From: Achromobacter agilis
GTDB lineage: Bacteria; Pseudomonadota; Gammaproteobacteria; Burkholderiales; Burkholderiaceae_B
Reading direction: 5' to 3'
Assembly: GCF_900496965.1 (NCBI RefSeq)
Contig: NZ_UFQB01000034.1
Coordinates: 1-56,164, forward strand
DNA: 56,164 bases
Positions within the stretch are counted from its first letter, which is position 1, and each line of letters opens with the position of its first letter. Of this stretch, positions 42,648 to 51,388 are shown piece by piece. The translations under genes and the position numbers were made by a program. The notes under the pieces are model-generated. The model made no database searches. It had not been told where the DNA came from and was given only the letters and a program-made list of their open reading frames with translations.

Positions 42648-43985
42648 ATGAATCTGCACCGCCTGCTCAAGCAGCGAGAAGCCGATCACAAGCCTTTGCG
42701 TGTTGCATTGCTGGGCGCCGGCAAGTTCGGCGCGATGTTCATGAGCCAGGCCCCGCGCACGCCGGGCATGAGATTGGTGGCGGTGGCGGACCTGGTGCCT
42801 GACCGCGCCCGGGCAGCGCTTACCCGCGTCGGCTGGCCGGCCACCGCGCTCAATGCCACCGGCACCGCCGACGCCCTGAAGAACGGCAAGGTCTACTTCA
42901 GCGACGATCCCTACGCCATCATCGCCAGCCCCGACGTGGACATCGTCATCGACGCCACCGGGCAGGCGGCGGCGGGCATCAGCCATGTGCTGGCCTGCTG
43001 CGAACACGGCAAGCACATCATCATGGTCAACGTCGAGGCCGACGCGCTGGCCGGGCCCCTGCTGGCGCGCCGCGCGCGCGAAGCGGGCATCGTCTATTCG
43101 CTGGCGTATGGCGACCAGCCCGCCCTGATCTGCGAAATGGTGGACTGGGCGCGCGCCAGCGGCTTTGAAGTCATGGCCGCGGGCAAGGGCACCAAGTACC
43201 TGCCGGAATTCCATACCTCCACGCCCGACACCGTGTGGCCGTATTACGGCTTCACCGCCGAAATGGTCGCGGCGGGCGACTTCAACGCGCAGATGTTCAA
43301 CAGCTTCCTGGACGGCACCAAGAGCGCGATCGAGATGGCCGCGGTGTCCAATGCCACGGGGTTGCTGCCTTCGCCCTCCGGCCTGCATTTCCCGCCCTGC
43401 GGCGTGGACGACCTGGCCCGGGTGCTGCGCCCGCGCGAAAGCGGCGGCATCCTGCACCACCGCGGGCAGGTGGAAGTGATTTCCTCACTGGAACGCGACG
43501 GCCGGCCGGTGTTCCGCGATCTGCGCTGGGGCGTCTACGTCACCCTGGCGGCTGACAGCGACTACGTGCGCCGCTGCTTCAAGGAGTACGGGCTGGTCAC
43601 CGACCCCAGCGGTAACTTCACCGCCATGTACAAGCCCTATCACCTGATCGGGCTGGAACTGGGTATCAGCGTGGCCAGCGTGGGCCTGCGGCGCGAACCC
43701 ACCGGCGCGCCCGCCGGATGGCACGGCGATGTGGTGGCCACCGCCAAGCGCGACCTGCCGGCCGGCCAGATCCTGGACGGTGAAGGCGGCTATACGGTGT
43801 ACGGTCGGCTGATGCCGGCGCGCGATTCGGTGGCGGACGGCTACCTGCCGCTGGGGCTGTCGCACCAGGTCAAGCTGAAGAACCCGGTGCGGCAATCGCA
43901 GGCCATCCGCTGGCGCGACGTCGAATTCGACGAAACCTCCACGGCGGTGCAGTTCCGGCGGGAGATGGAGCAGACCTTCGCCTGA
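42648..43985 (+). CDS. homoserine-dehydrogenase-like NAD(P)-dependent oxidoreductase with SAF domain
   Basis: This 445-residue protein has an N-terminal Rossmann motif (LRVALLGAGKFGAMFMSQAP, about 17-36), VDIVIDATGQAAAGISHVLA, then EVMAAGKGTKYLPEFHTSTP, and a C-terminal SAF-like part with VVATAKRDLPAGQILDGEGG and YTVYGRLMPARD. Proteins of this layout are annotated in sugar-acid and other catabolic clusters as homoserine-dehydrogenase-like enzymes; the substrate is unknown. GGAGGAGCCCGCGCC precedes the start. It stands alone, ahead of a dispersed hairpin element, and is not clearly part of the GntR-controlled operon. Confidence 0.82.
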   Translation: MNLHRLLKQREADHKPLRVALLGAGKFGAMFMSQAPRTPGMRLVAVADLVPDRARAALTRVGWPATALNATGTADALKNGKVYFSDDPYAIIASPDVDIVIDATGQAAAGISHVLACCEHGKHIIMVNVEADALAGPLLARRAREAGIVYSLAYGDQPALICEMVDWARASGFEVMAAGKGTKYLPEFHTSTPDTVWPYYGFTAEMVAAGDFNAQMFNSFLDGTKSAIEMAAVSNATGLLPSPSGLHFPPCGVDDLARVLRPRESGGILHHRGQVEVISSLERDGRPVFRDLRWGVYVTLAADSDYVRRCFKEYGLVTDPSGNFTAMYKPYHLIGLELGISVASVGLRREPTGAPAGWHGDVVATAKRDLPAGQILDGEGGYTVYGRLMPARDSVADGYLPLGLSHQVKLKNPVRQSQAIRWRDVEFDETSTAVQFRREMEQTFA

Positions 43986-44049
43986 AAACGCATGAGGTAG
44001 GAGTTCTTGAGGCATCTGCCCATGAACGGGAAAAAAAACCACGCCTTCG

Positions 44050-44104
44050 GCTTGCTGCCCCCCAAGGGGGCGTTTTCGCCTTGGGGCGGCCCGGCGGCAA
44101 GAAA
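44050..44104. repeat. dispersed GC-rich hairpin element, copy 2
   Basis: This stretch is nearly identical to 11009-11064: GCTTGCTGCCCCCC, a G-run, CGTTTTCGCC, then TTGGGGCGGCCCGGCGGCAA. Inner arms GCCCCC/GGGGGC are separated by two A and followed by TTTT; outer arms TTGCTGCC/GGCGGCAA can pair as well. It lies in the 275-base gap after the SAF oxidoreductase gene and may terminate that transcript. The rest of the gap, up to 44260, shows no gene. Confidence 0.72.
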
Positions 44105-44260
44105 CCATCCCATGACGCGGCTGTCAGCCGAGGATCCCGGAGCCATCCGAAGCGCAGCCCCAGTGGGGCGAGCATCGGAATGGCGCAGGGCAGCCTCGGC
44201 GGCTAAAGAACCCTGACATTCGCAAACGCGGAGCTCTGCCCCCCCCGCAGCAAAAACACC

Positions 44261-45007
44261 CTAAACAGGCGCGGGGCGCTCCGCCTGGAAGAGACGCAGC
44301 CGGTCCGCGGCGTTGCGCAGGTGCTGCTCGGCCGCCTGGCCTGCGGCGTCCGGATCGCTGCCGTCGATAGCGGCGAAGATGGCCTGGTGCTCGCTCTGCA
44401 CCGCCGCCATGCGCTCGGCATACATGCGCGCCGTGTTGTTGCGCGCGCTGCGGATCACCCGGCGGACATTGGCTTCCAGGTAGTCGTTCAGCGCCACCAG
44501 GTGCGGGTTGTGCGTGGCCTGCACGATGGCCTGATGGAACTGGTAGTCCTCTTCGTCGCCCAGCTTGTCGTTCAGCAGCGCGTATTCCATGCCGACCAGC
44601 GCCTGGCGCATCTTCTTCAGGTCCGCGTCGGTGCGGCGCTGGGCCGCGTAGCGGGCCGCCGTGACTTCGATGGACAGCATCAGTTCCAGGATGTGCTCCA
44701 GGTCCTGGTTGTCGCCGGGCGTGGGCGCGGCAATGCGGAACGCGTTCTTCTGGAAGTTCGGATCGACGAAGACGCCGCTGCCCTGCTGCGACGTGATCAG
44801 GCCTTCCGACTTCAGGCGCGCCAGCGCTTCACGCACGACGGCGCGGCTGACCGAGTAGGTTTCGGTCAGCTGCTTTTCCGTGGGCAGGCGATCGCCGGGC
44901 GCGAGCGCCCCTTGGCGTATCTGCTCCGCCAGCGCATCGCCCAGCGCCGCGGAAAGCGAACTCTTGGGCGCGGCGCGCGGCGGATCCTGTTCTTGGGTAG
45001 GCTGCAT
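44261..45007 (-). CDS. GntR-family (FadR subgroup) transcriptional regulator
   Basis: This 248-residue regulator has the GntR winged helix (about 16-80: LGDALAEQIRQGALAPGDRL, then PTEKQLTETYSVSRAVVREA, LITSQQGSGVFVDP) and an all-helical FCD effector domain with metal-type residues (DLEHILELMLSIEVTAARYA, YQFHQAIVQATHNPHLVALN). It follows the SDR gene on the same strand, 97 bases downstream. The inverted CAACTT repeats at 45962-45992, in front of the AroE-like gene, are its likely target. Effectors of this group are often small acids made or used by the pathway. Confidence 0.92.
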   Translation of the reverse strand: MQPTQEQDPPRAAPKSSLSAALGDALAEQIRQGALAPGDRLPTEKQLTETYSVSRAVVREALARLKSEGLITSQQGSGVFVDPNFQKNAFRIAAPTPGDNQDLEHILELMLSIEVTAARYAAQRRTDADLKKMRQALVGMEYALLNDKLGDEEDYQFHQAIVQATHNPHLVALNDYLEANVRRVIRSARNNTARMYAERMAAVQSEHQAIFAAIDGSDPDAAGQAAEQHLRNAADRLRLFQAERPAPV

Positions 45008-45104
45008 GTAAATCGTTGGAACCTGCTGGCCGCGCGCAAGCGCGCGGCCTACTCTGTTGATCGGAATATTCGTATCGCGGCGACGGCTACCGCAGCCACG
45101 GACT

Positions 45105-45842
45105 TTACGCGATGTAGATACCGCCGTTGACCTGCATGACCTCGCCGGTGACGAAGCTGGCCAGCGGCGAGCACAGGAACGCGATCGATCCGGCGATTTC
45201 CTCGGCCGTGCCGAAGCGGCGCAGCGGCGTGCTTTCCAGCAGCTGCCCGCCCTTCTGTCCGATCAGGTCGTGGGTCATCGACGTGGCAATAATGCCGGGC
45301 GCGACCGCGTTCACGCGGATCTGCGGCGCCAGCTCCAGGGCCAGGCTGCGCGTGAAGCTCTGCACCGCGCCCTTGGACGCGGAATACGCGGCGTGCGCGT
45401 AGCTGCCGCGCTGGGCCGCCAGCGACGTCAGCAGCACGATGGATCCGTCATGGCGCAGGTGGCGCTGCGCCGCCCGGCACACGTAGAACGTGCCGTCCAG
45501 GTTCACGCGCATCAGCGTGCGCCAGGATTCGTCGCTAGTGTCCTTGACCAGGTGTTCCGGGTAGATGCCGGCGCAATGCACCAGGTGGTCCAACCCGCCG
45601 AAGTGCCTGGCCGCCGCCTCGAACACGCGGTCGCATTCCGTGGACGTGGACACGTCCAGGGCGCGCGTGTAGACGCGCTGGCCGCTGGGGTCCAGCTCGG
45701 CCGCGATCTCTTCCAGCCGCGAATTTTCGATGTCGGTCAGCACTAGCCGGGCGCCATGGGCCGCCATCAGCCGCGCCGTGGCCAAACCGATCCCGTTGCC
45801 CGCGCCGGTGATGACGGCAACCTTCCCTTCAAACGAAATCAT
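45105..45842 (-). CDS. short-chain dehydrogenase/reductase (SDR)
   Basis: This 245-residue classical SDR has the cofactor motif VITGAGNGIGLATARLMAAH, an NAD-favouring aspartate (LVLTDIENSRL), HCAGIYPEHL in place of NNAG, and the catalytic SLAAQRGSYAHAAYSASKGA (Ser, Tyr, Lys). AGGAGACAC precedes the ATG at 45840, so the shorter start is chosen. It is divergent from the AroE-like gene and upstream of the GntR gene. It probably oxidises or reduces an intermediate of the same pathway as the operon at 46081. The substrate is unknown. Confidence 0.9.
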   Translation of the reverse strand: MISFEGKVAVITGAGNGIGLATARLMAAHGARLVLTDIENSRLEEIAAELDPSGQRVYTRALDVSTSTECDRVFEAAARHFGGLDHLVHCAGIYPEHLVKDTSDESWRTLMRVNLDGTFYVCRAAQRHLRHDGSIVLLTSLAAQRGSYAHAAYSASKGAVQSFTRSLALELAPQIRVNAVAPGIIATSMTHDLIGQKGGQLLESTPLRRFGTAEEIAGSIAFLCSPLASFVTGEVMQVNGGIYIA

Positions 45843-45926
45843 TGTGTCTCCTGAAGCGTTTTTCCTGCGGGCCGGCATGCTTCCCGGCGAACGCCGCAAT
45901 CCCGATTGAACTCCTGAATCGGCCGC

Positions 45927-45956
45927 TTGACACGGGAAAAACGCTTGCCCTATGAT
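45927..45956 (+). promoter_or_regulatory. strong sigma-70 promoter of the AroE-like/ABC/E1 operon
   Basis: TTGACA (45927-45932, six of six) and TATGAT (45951-45956, five of six) are separated by 18 bases. This is the best promoter match in the window. It lies 125 bases before the GTG start at 46081 and immediately upstream of a three-part operator, so it should be repressible. Confidence 0.75.
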
Positions 45957-45961
45957 TTATC

Positions 45962-45992
45962 TGACAACTTAATAAAGTTGACTGACAACTTA
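45962..45992. promoter_or_regulatory. three-half-site operator, likely GntR target
   Basis: TGACAACTTA occurs at 45962-45971 and again at 45983-45992, exactly 21 bases later (two helical turns). Between them AAGTTG (45975-45980) is the inverted copy, giving the perfect palindrome CAACTT-AATA-AAGTTG. It starts six bases after the -10 box, over the expected transcription start. A bound regulator would block the polymerase. Confidence 0.7.
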
Positions 45993-46080
45993 TTCCGAAA
46001 GCGTAAATCAAGTGGCGCTTTCAGGCAAGCGCGTCAGCAATACACGGCGCCAGCCGCCGCACCGGCAGGGGACAAATCAG

Positions 46081-46878
46081 GTGGAAATCACCGGCAGCAC
46101 TACCGTTTTCGCGATTGCGGCGGACCCGATCGCGCACGTCAAGACGCCCCAGCGGCTCAACGCGCTGCTGCGCGAACGCGGCGCCGACGCGGTCATGGTT
46201 CCGTTCCATGTGCCGCCCGACGCCCTCCCCGGCCTGTTCGCCGGCATCCGCGGGCTGGCCAACCTGGGCGGCATCGTGGTGACGGTGCCTCACAAGGAAA
46301 ACGCGACCGCCCTGTGCGATGCCCTGACGCCCTCGGCCCGCCTGAGCGGCGCGGTCAACGCGGTGCGCCTGAAGGATGGGATGCTTACCGGCGGCAACTT
46401 CGACGGCCTGGGCTTCGTGGCCGGCCTGCGCGGCCAGGGCCACGATCCCGCCGGCCGCCACGTCTATCTGGCCGGCCTGGGCGGCGCGGGCAAGGCTATC
46501 GCCTGCGCCATCGCGGACGCGGCCCCGGCCAGCCTGCGCCTGTACAACCGCAGCGCCGGCAAGGCGGCGTCCTTCGCCGAGCATCTCGCCCGCCAATATC
46601 CCGGCCTGGCCATCAGCCTGGCCAGCGCCTGCCCCGAACCCTGCGACATCGCCATCAACGCGACCTCGCTGGGCCTGAACGACACCGATCCCCTGCCCTT
46701 CCAGCTGGATGCCCTGGCCGCCGGCACGGTCGTCGCCGACGCCGTGATGAGCCGCGTCGACACGCCCCTGTTGCGCGCCGCCGCCGAACGCGGCTGCCGC
46801 ACGCATCCGGGCCTGTACATGCTGGAAGGACAGATCGCAGAAATTGCCCGATTCCTGGGCATACAAGAGCCGCGGTAA
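46081..46878 (+). CDS. shikimate-dehydrogenase-like (AroE family) protein of unknown substrate
   Basis: This 265-residue protein has the AroE fold: VVTVPHKE with the catalytic K72, AVNAV (N93), NFDG with D108, and the NADP-type motif LAGLGGAGKAIACAIADA. The substrate-binding S-x-S of true shikimate dehydrogenase is absent; the segment reads PIAHVKTPQRLN. It therefore probably oxidises another hydroxy-acid. The GTG at 46081 is used because it follows CAGGGGACAAATCAG and the domain starts directly after; an earlier GTG at 46012 would add 23 residues with no conserved feature. It is the first gene of the long operon to the window end. Confidence 0.85.
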   Translation: MEITGSTTVFAIAADPIAHVKTPQRLNALLRERGADAVMVPFHVPPDALPGLFAGIRGLANLGGIVVTVPHKENATALCDALTPSARLSGAVNAVRLKDGMLTGGNFDGLGFVAGLRGQGHDPAGRHVYLAGLGGAGKAIACAIADAAPASLRLYNRSAGKAASFAEHLARQYPGLAISLASACPEPCDIAINATSLGLNDTDPLPFQLDALAAGTVVADAVMSRVDTPLLRAAAERGCRTHPGLYMLEGQIAEIARFLGIQEPR

Positions 46879-46932
46879 GCGCGCTTGATGATTCACGGAC
46901 TCACCCACTCCCGTCCCACGGAGGAGACACTC

Positions 46933-48168
46933 ATGAAGTTTGTTTTCACTTCCGGCCTGCTGTGCCTGGCCGGCATCGCCGCATCGGCCCAAGCCGCGCC
47001 CGTCAAGATCGGCCTGATCGAAACGCTGTCGGGCCCGCAAGCCTCGACCGGCCTGATGTTCCGCGCCGCCGTCAAATATGAGCTGGACCGCATCAACGCC
47101 GCCGGCGGCTGGAACGGCCAGCCGCTGGAACTGGTCGAGTTCGACAATCAGGGCGGCCCGGTCGGCGCGTCCGATCGTTTCCGCGCGGCGGCGGCCGAAG
47201 GCGTGCAGATCCTGGTGCAGGGATCCTCGTCGGCCATCTCCGGCCAATTGACCGAAGACGTCCGCAAGCACAACCTGCGCAATCCCGGCAAGGAGGTCGT
47301 ATTCCTGAACGTGGGCGGCGAAGCGCTGGAGCTGACCGGCCAGAAGTGCCACTTCTACCACTTCCGCTTCACCACCAACGCCGACCTGCGCGTAAAGGCG
47401 CTGGCCTCGGTCATGTCCGCCGATGGCACGCTGGGCAAGCGCGTGTACGCCATCAACCAGAACTACTCCTGGGGCCAGGACATGGAAGGCGCCACGGAGC
47501 GCTTCGCCAAGCAGTACGGCTATGAGGTCGTGGGCAAGACGCTGCACGAAGTCAACAAGATCCAGGACTTCGCGCCCTATGTGGCCCGCATCCGCTCGTC
47601 CAGCCCCGACACCGTGATCACCGGCAACTGGTCCAACGACCTGCTGCTCCTGATGAAGGCCACCCAGGCCGCCGGCCTCAAGGTCCGCTTCGCCACCGTG
47701 TTCCTGGACCAGGTGGGCAACCTGGCCAACGCCGGCGACGTCGCGCTGGGCCATTACATCGCCCACCCGTACAACATCGAGGCCGCGGGCGAGGAAGGCG
47801 CCAAGTTCGCCGAGGACTACAAGTCCAAGACCGGCCACTACCCCAGCTACACCGAACCGCAGACCGTTATCGGCATCACCTTCCTGGGCGAAGCGCTCAA
47901 GCAGGTCAAGCCGCAGGACGGCAAGCTGTCCGTGCCGGAACTGGCCAAGGCCCTGGAAAAAGTTACGTACACCTCGCCCCTAGGCACCTACACCATGCGC
48001 GCCGAAGACCACCAGGTGCAGCTGCCGATGGTGGTGTCCAAGGTCAGCAAGAACGCCAAGTACAAGGCCGACGGCACCGACATGGGCTTCGAACCGGTGA
48101 AGGTGCTGGCCGCGGCCGACGTATCCGCCCCGGCCCAGGCGACCTGCAAGATGCTGCGGCCGAATTGA
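46933..48168 (+). CDS. ABC transporter substrate-binding protein, Liv type
   Basis: This 411-residue periplasmic protein has the signal MKFVFTSGLLCLAGIAASAQ with likely cleavage after AQA, then VKIGLIETLSGPQASTGLMF and QGSSSAISGQLTEDVRKH. GKKCHFYHF-like QKCHFYHFRFTTNADLRVKA and VITGNWSNDLLLLMKATQAA follow. It belongs to the branched-chain amino-acid binding superfamily, the subgroup with the longer C-terminal domain. GGAGGAGACACTC precedes the ATG. The ABC membrane and ATPase genes follow after 264 bases that carry GTGTCWGACAC repeats. Confidence 0.92.
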   Translation: MKFVFTSGLLCLAGIAASAQAAPVKIGLIETLSGPQASTGLMFRAAVKYELDRINAAGGWNGQPLELVEFDNQGGPVGASDRFRAAAAEGVQILVQGSSSAISGQLTEDVRKHNLRNPGKEVVFLNVGGEALELTGQKCHFYHFRFTTNADLRVKALASVMSADGTLGKRVYAINQNYSWGQDMEGATERFAKQYGYEVVGKTLHEVNKIQDFAPYVARIRSSSPDTVITGNWSNDLLLLMKATQAAGLKVRFATVFLDQVGNLANAGDVALGHYIAHPYNIEAAGEEGAKFAEDYKSKTGHYPSYTEPQTVIGITFLGEALKQVKPQDGKLSVPELAKALEKVTYTSPLGTYTMRAEDHQVQLPMVVSKVSKNAKYKADGTDMGFEPVKVLAAADVSAPAQATCKMLRPN

Positions 48169-48432
48169 TGCCGCATTGGTGTCTGACACCCTGAGAAACC
48201 CTTCAAGTTTGAGGGGCATCTCGTCGGGTGTCAGACACCTCACCGCAGGGCGTCTCGTTGGGTGTCAGACACCTGGCCAAAGTGACACCTGAGCAAGGCG
48301 GGCGCCAGGCACCTCGCCAAGGCGGCGTCAAGCCCACAACAACTATGCGCACCCCGGCGCGGGCCGGAAAAACCAGGTGTGCAGTCGCTCGCAAGACGTC
48401 CGTCGTCTTAGCGCAAGAATACTGGAGCGGAC
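48169..48432. repeat. gap with three GTGTCWGACAC palindromes inside an operon
   Basis: The palindromes start at 48179, 48228 and 48262. The first begins 11 bases after the stop of the binding-protein gene. CGTCTCGTTGGGTGTC near 48250 resembles CGTCTCGTAAGGGTGTC near 17397 in the second repeat cluster. No gene is seen in this stretch. The repeats separate the binding-protein gene from the permease genes and may limit read-through or protect the upstream mRNA. Confidence 0.85.
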
Positions 48433-49374
48433 ATGGAATACTTTACCGTCTCGCTGTTGAACGGCGTGATTTACGGCCTGCTGCTATTCATGGTGTCGGC
48501 AGGCCTGACACTGATTTTCGGGATGATGGGCGTGCTCAATTTCGCGCACGCATCGTTCTACATGATAGGCGCGTACGCCGCCTATACATTGACGCCCGTC
48601 ACGGGTTTCTGGATGGCGCTGGTGCTGGCCACCGTCATCGCCGGGGTGCTGGGCATGGGCGTGGAGCGCTTCTTCCTGCGCCGCGTCCACAAGTTCGGCC
48701 ATGCGCAGGAACTGCTGGTGACCTTCGGCCTGGCATTCATCGTGGCCGAGCTCATCAAGCTGTTCTACGGCGATTTCCCGGTCGACTACCGGGTGCCGCA
48801 ATTCCTGAACTTCGCCGCCTTCCGCGTGTTCGATGCGGACTATCCGTTTTACCGCCTGCTGATGGGCGGTGTGTCGCTGGCGATGTTCGCCGTTATCTAC
48901 CTGCTGCTGTCGCGCACCCGCGTGGGCATCGTGGTGCGGTCGGCCATCTACCGCCCCCGCATGGCGGAGGCGCTGGGCCACAACGTGCCGCTGGTGTTCA
49001 TGAGCGTGTTCGGCGTGGGCGCGGCCATGGCCGGCCTGGCCGGCGCGGTGGCCGGCGCGTTCTACACCACCAACCCGAACATGGCGCTGGAACTTGGCGT
49101 GCTGGTGTTCGTGGTGGTGGTGGTGGGCGGGCTAGGCTCGCTTGAAGGCGCGATGATCGCGTCGCTGCTGATCGGCCTGATCAGTTCCTTTTCGGTGGGC
49201 ATCGACGCCAGCCTGGCCACCCTGTTCGGCCTGTTCGGCGCCGGCGAATGGGCCGAGAGCGTGGGCGGCCTGATGACCGTGAAGATTTCCAGCCTGGCGG
49301 CCACCCTGCCCTTCCTGCTGATGCTGGTGGTGCTGCTGGTCAAGCCCTCGGGCCTGAAGGGAGAACAGGCATGA
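48433..49374 (+). CDS. LivH-type ABC permease
   Basis: This 313-residue membrane protein starts with the LivH pattern NGVIYGLLLFMVSAGLTLIF then GMMGVLNFAHASFYMIGAYA. It contains the loop IVVRSAIYRPRMAEALGHNV and about eight hydrophobic segments ending near LPFLLMLVVLLVKPSGL. CTGGAGCGGAC precedes the start. It overlaps the LivM-type gene by four bases. It belongs with the binding protein at 46933 despite the 264-base repeat-containing gap. Confidence 0.92.
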   Translation: MEYFTVSLLNGVIYGLLLFMVSAGLTLIFGMMGVLNFAHASFYMIGAYAAYTLTPVTGFWMALVLATVIAGVLGMGVERFFLRRVHKFGHAQELLVTFGLAFIVAELIKLFYGDFPVDYRVPQFLNFAAFRVFDADYPFYRLLMGGVSLAMFAVIYLLLSRTRVGIVVRSAIYRPRMAEALGHNVPLVFMSVFGVGAAMAGLAGAVAGAFYTTNPNMALELGVLVFVVVVVGGLGSLEGAMIASLLIGLISSFSVGIDASLATLFGLFGAGEWAESVGGLMTVKISSLAATLPFLLMLVVLLVKPSGLKGEQA

Positions 49375-50639
49375 GCCAGACCCGTCGCGCTTCCGGCGCG
49401 CTCCTGTTGATCCTTTGCGTGGCCGCGCTGTGCGCGCTGCCCTGGCTGCTGCCTCCGGGCCAGCTGGTGGCGGCGGTGCAAATGCTGATCGCCGCGCTGT
49501 TCGCCTGCGCCTTCAACCTGCTGGCCGGCCAGGGCGGCATGCTGTCCTTCGGCCACGCCGCGTACTTCGGCGTGGGCACGTTCGCCACCATCCACGCCAT
49601 GAACGCGCTGGGCGGCGCGGGCCTGCTGCCCACGCCCCTGATGCCGCTGGCCGGCGGCGTGGCAGGCCTGCTGTTCGGCCTGGTCGCCGGTTGGTTCGCC
49701 ACCATGCGCGCCGGCGTGTACTTCTCGATGATCACGCTGGCGCTGGCCGAGCTGCTACACGCGCTCGCGCCGCACCTGAAAGGCGTGTTCGGCGGCGAAG
49801 CGGGCCTGTCCGCCATGCGCATGCCGGCCTGGGGCTTCACATTCGGCTCCGACATCGAGGTGTACTTCCTGGTGCTGGCCTGGGTGCTGGTGTCGCTGGC
49901 GGCGCTGTACGGCCTGACCCGCACCCCGCTGGGCCGCCTGACGCTGGGCCTGCGCGAAAACGCCCAGCGCCTGCGCTACCTGGGCTACCGCCCGCACACG
50001 CTCAAGACCATGGTGTTCGCGCTGTCGGCCATGTTCGCCGGCATCGCGGGCGGCCTGCAGGCCTTGAACATCGAGGCCGGCAACTACGTGCTGTTCGAGG
50101 TCAAGCTGTCCACCGATGCGGTGCTGTTCGCCTACATCGGCGGCGTCAACGCCTTCCTGGGCCCCGTGCTGGGCGCCTCCATCCTCACATTCCTGTCGCA
50201 GACGCTGGCCGACATCACCCGGTCCTGGCTGTTGTACCAGGGGATTCTCTTCGTGCTGGTGATGCTGTTCGTGCCGGACGGCCTGGTCGGCCTGGTGCAG
50301 CGCGCCGCCAAGGCGCTGCGCGAACTCGGCCTGGCCCGCTGGCTGCCGCGCGCCGCCGTGTCGGTGGCGGCGGGCCTGCTGCTGACCTGCGCCACGGTCT
50401 TCACGGTGGAAATGCTGCAACGCATGTTCGCCCGCGACTACCGCTCCCTGCTCGAGATGAATCCCGGCGCGGGCTGGCCTCCCATCCCGCTGTTCGGCCA
50501 GGATTGGGCGCCCCTGGCGCTGTCCACCTGGCTGGTTCCGCTGGCGCTGTTCGCCGTGGGCCTCGCGGCCTGCCGCTGGGCGCTGGCCCTGTGGCGCGAC
50601 GACGCCGAAGCCGCACCCTCGCTGGAGGCCGCGAAATGA
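49371..50639 (+). CDS. LivM-type ABC permease with C-terminal extension
   Basis: This 422-residue permease has the LivM core (FACAFNLLAGQGGMLSFGHA, then AYFGVGTFATIHAM, RAGVYFSMITLALAELLHAL, LRENAQRLRYLGYRPHTLKT). It is about 100 residues longer than the LivM-type subunit at 13272. The extra C-terminal part (about 325-422) contains two more hydrophobic segments around WLPRAAVSVAAGLLLTCATV and LVPLALFAVGLAACRWALAL. The role of the extension is unknown. It overlaps both neighbouring genes by four bases. Confidence 0.9.
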   Translation: MSQTRRASGALLLILCVAALCALPWLLPPGQLVAAVQMLIAALFACAFNLLAGQGGMLSFGHAAYFGVGTFATIHAMNALGGAGLLPTPLMPLAGGVAGLLFGLVAGWFATMRAGVYFSMITLALAELLHALAPHLKGVFGGEAGLSAMRMPAWGFTFGSDIEVYFLVLAWVLVSLAALYGLTRTPLGRLTLGLRENAQRLRYLGYRPHTLKTMVFALSAMFAGIAGGLQALNIEAGNYVLFEVKLSTDAVLFAYIGGVNAFLGPVLGASILTFLSQTLADITRSWLLYQGILFVLVMLFVPDGLVGLVQRAAKALRELGLARWLPRAAVSVAAGLLLTCATVFTVEMLQRMFARDYRSLLEMNPGAGWPPIPLFGQDWAPLALSTWLVPLALFAVGLAACRWALALWRDDAEAAPSLEAAK

Positions 50640-51388
50640 GCCACGACATCCTGACCCTGACCGACGTGCGCAAGTCTTTCGGCGACGCGCAAATCATCCG
50701 CGGCGTGAACCTGAAGGTGCACGCCGGCGAGCGCCACGCCGTCATCGGCCCTAACGGCGCCGGCAAGTCCACCCTGTTCCATCTGATGTCGGGCTCGTTC
50801 GCGCCGACCTCCGGCGACATCAGCCTGCAGTCGCGCCCGATCGGCGGCCTGGCGCCGGAGCGCATCAACCGCCTGGGCCTGGCGCGTTCGTTCCAGATCA
50901 CCAACGTCTTCCCGCGCCTGTCCGTGCGCGAGAACCTGCGCCTGGCGGTGCTGCGCATGCATGGCCTGGTCTACAACTTCTGGCGCCCCATCGCCCGCAA
51001 CCGCGCGGTGAACGAAGACGTGGACCGTCTGCTGGAGAAGGTCCGGCTGGCGGGAAAGCAGGACACCGCCGCCGGCGACCTCAACTATTCGGAACAGCGT
51101 TCGCTGGAGATCGGCATGACGCTGGCATCGCGCCCCAGGGTCATCCTGCTGGACGAGCCCATGGCCGGCATGTCCCAGCACGAAGTGGACTACACGGTCG
51201 AGCTGATCAAGGACGTCACCCGCGACTGCACCCTGCTGATCGTGGAGCACGACATGCAGGTGGTGTTCTCGCTGGCCGACCGCATCAGCGTGCTGGTGTA
51301 CGGCGAGATCCTCGCCACCGGCACGCCCGCCGACATCCGTAGCGACGCCCGTGTGCGCGAAGCCTATCTGGGAGAGGAAACGGTATGA
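50636..51388 (+). CDS. LivG-type ABC ATPase
   Basis: This 250-residue ATPase has Walker A GPNGAGKST, the LivG-type GLARSFQITNVFPRLSVREN, signature region LNYSEQRSLEIGMTL, Walker B VILLDEPMAGMS and switch histidine in LLIVEHDMQVVF. The Walker A site is intact, in contrast to its LivF-type partner, so this subunit can bind and split ATP. It is co-translated with both neighbours through ATGA overlaps. Confidence 0.92.
   Translation: MSHDILTLTDVRKSFGDAQIIRGVNLKVHAGERHAVIGPNGAGKSTLFHLMSGSFAPTSGDISLQSRPIGGLAPERINRLGLARSFQITNVFPRLSVRENLRLAVLRMHGLVYNFWRPIARNRAVNEDVDRLLEKVRLAGKQDTAAGDLNYSEQRSLEIGMTLASRPRVILLDEPMAGMSQHEVDYTVELIKDVTRDCTLLIVEHDMQVVFSLADRISVLVYGEILATGTPADIRSDARVREAYLGEETV

Noticed and set aside
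46081..46878. Housekeeping shikimate dehydrogenase aroE
   Set aside because: The S-x-S substrate motif is missing and the gene heads a repressible catabolic operon.
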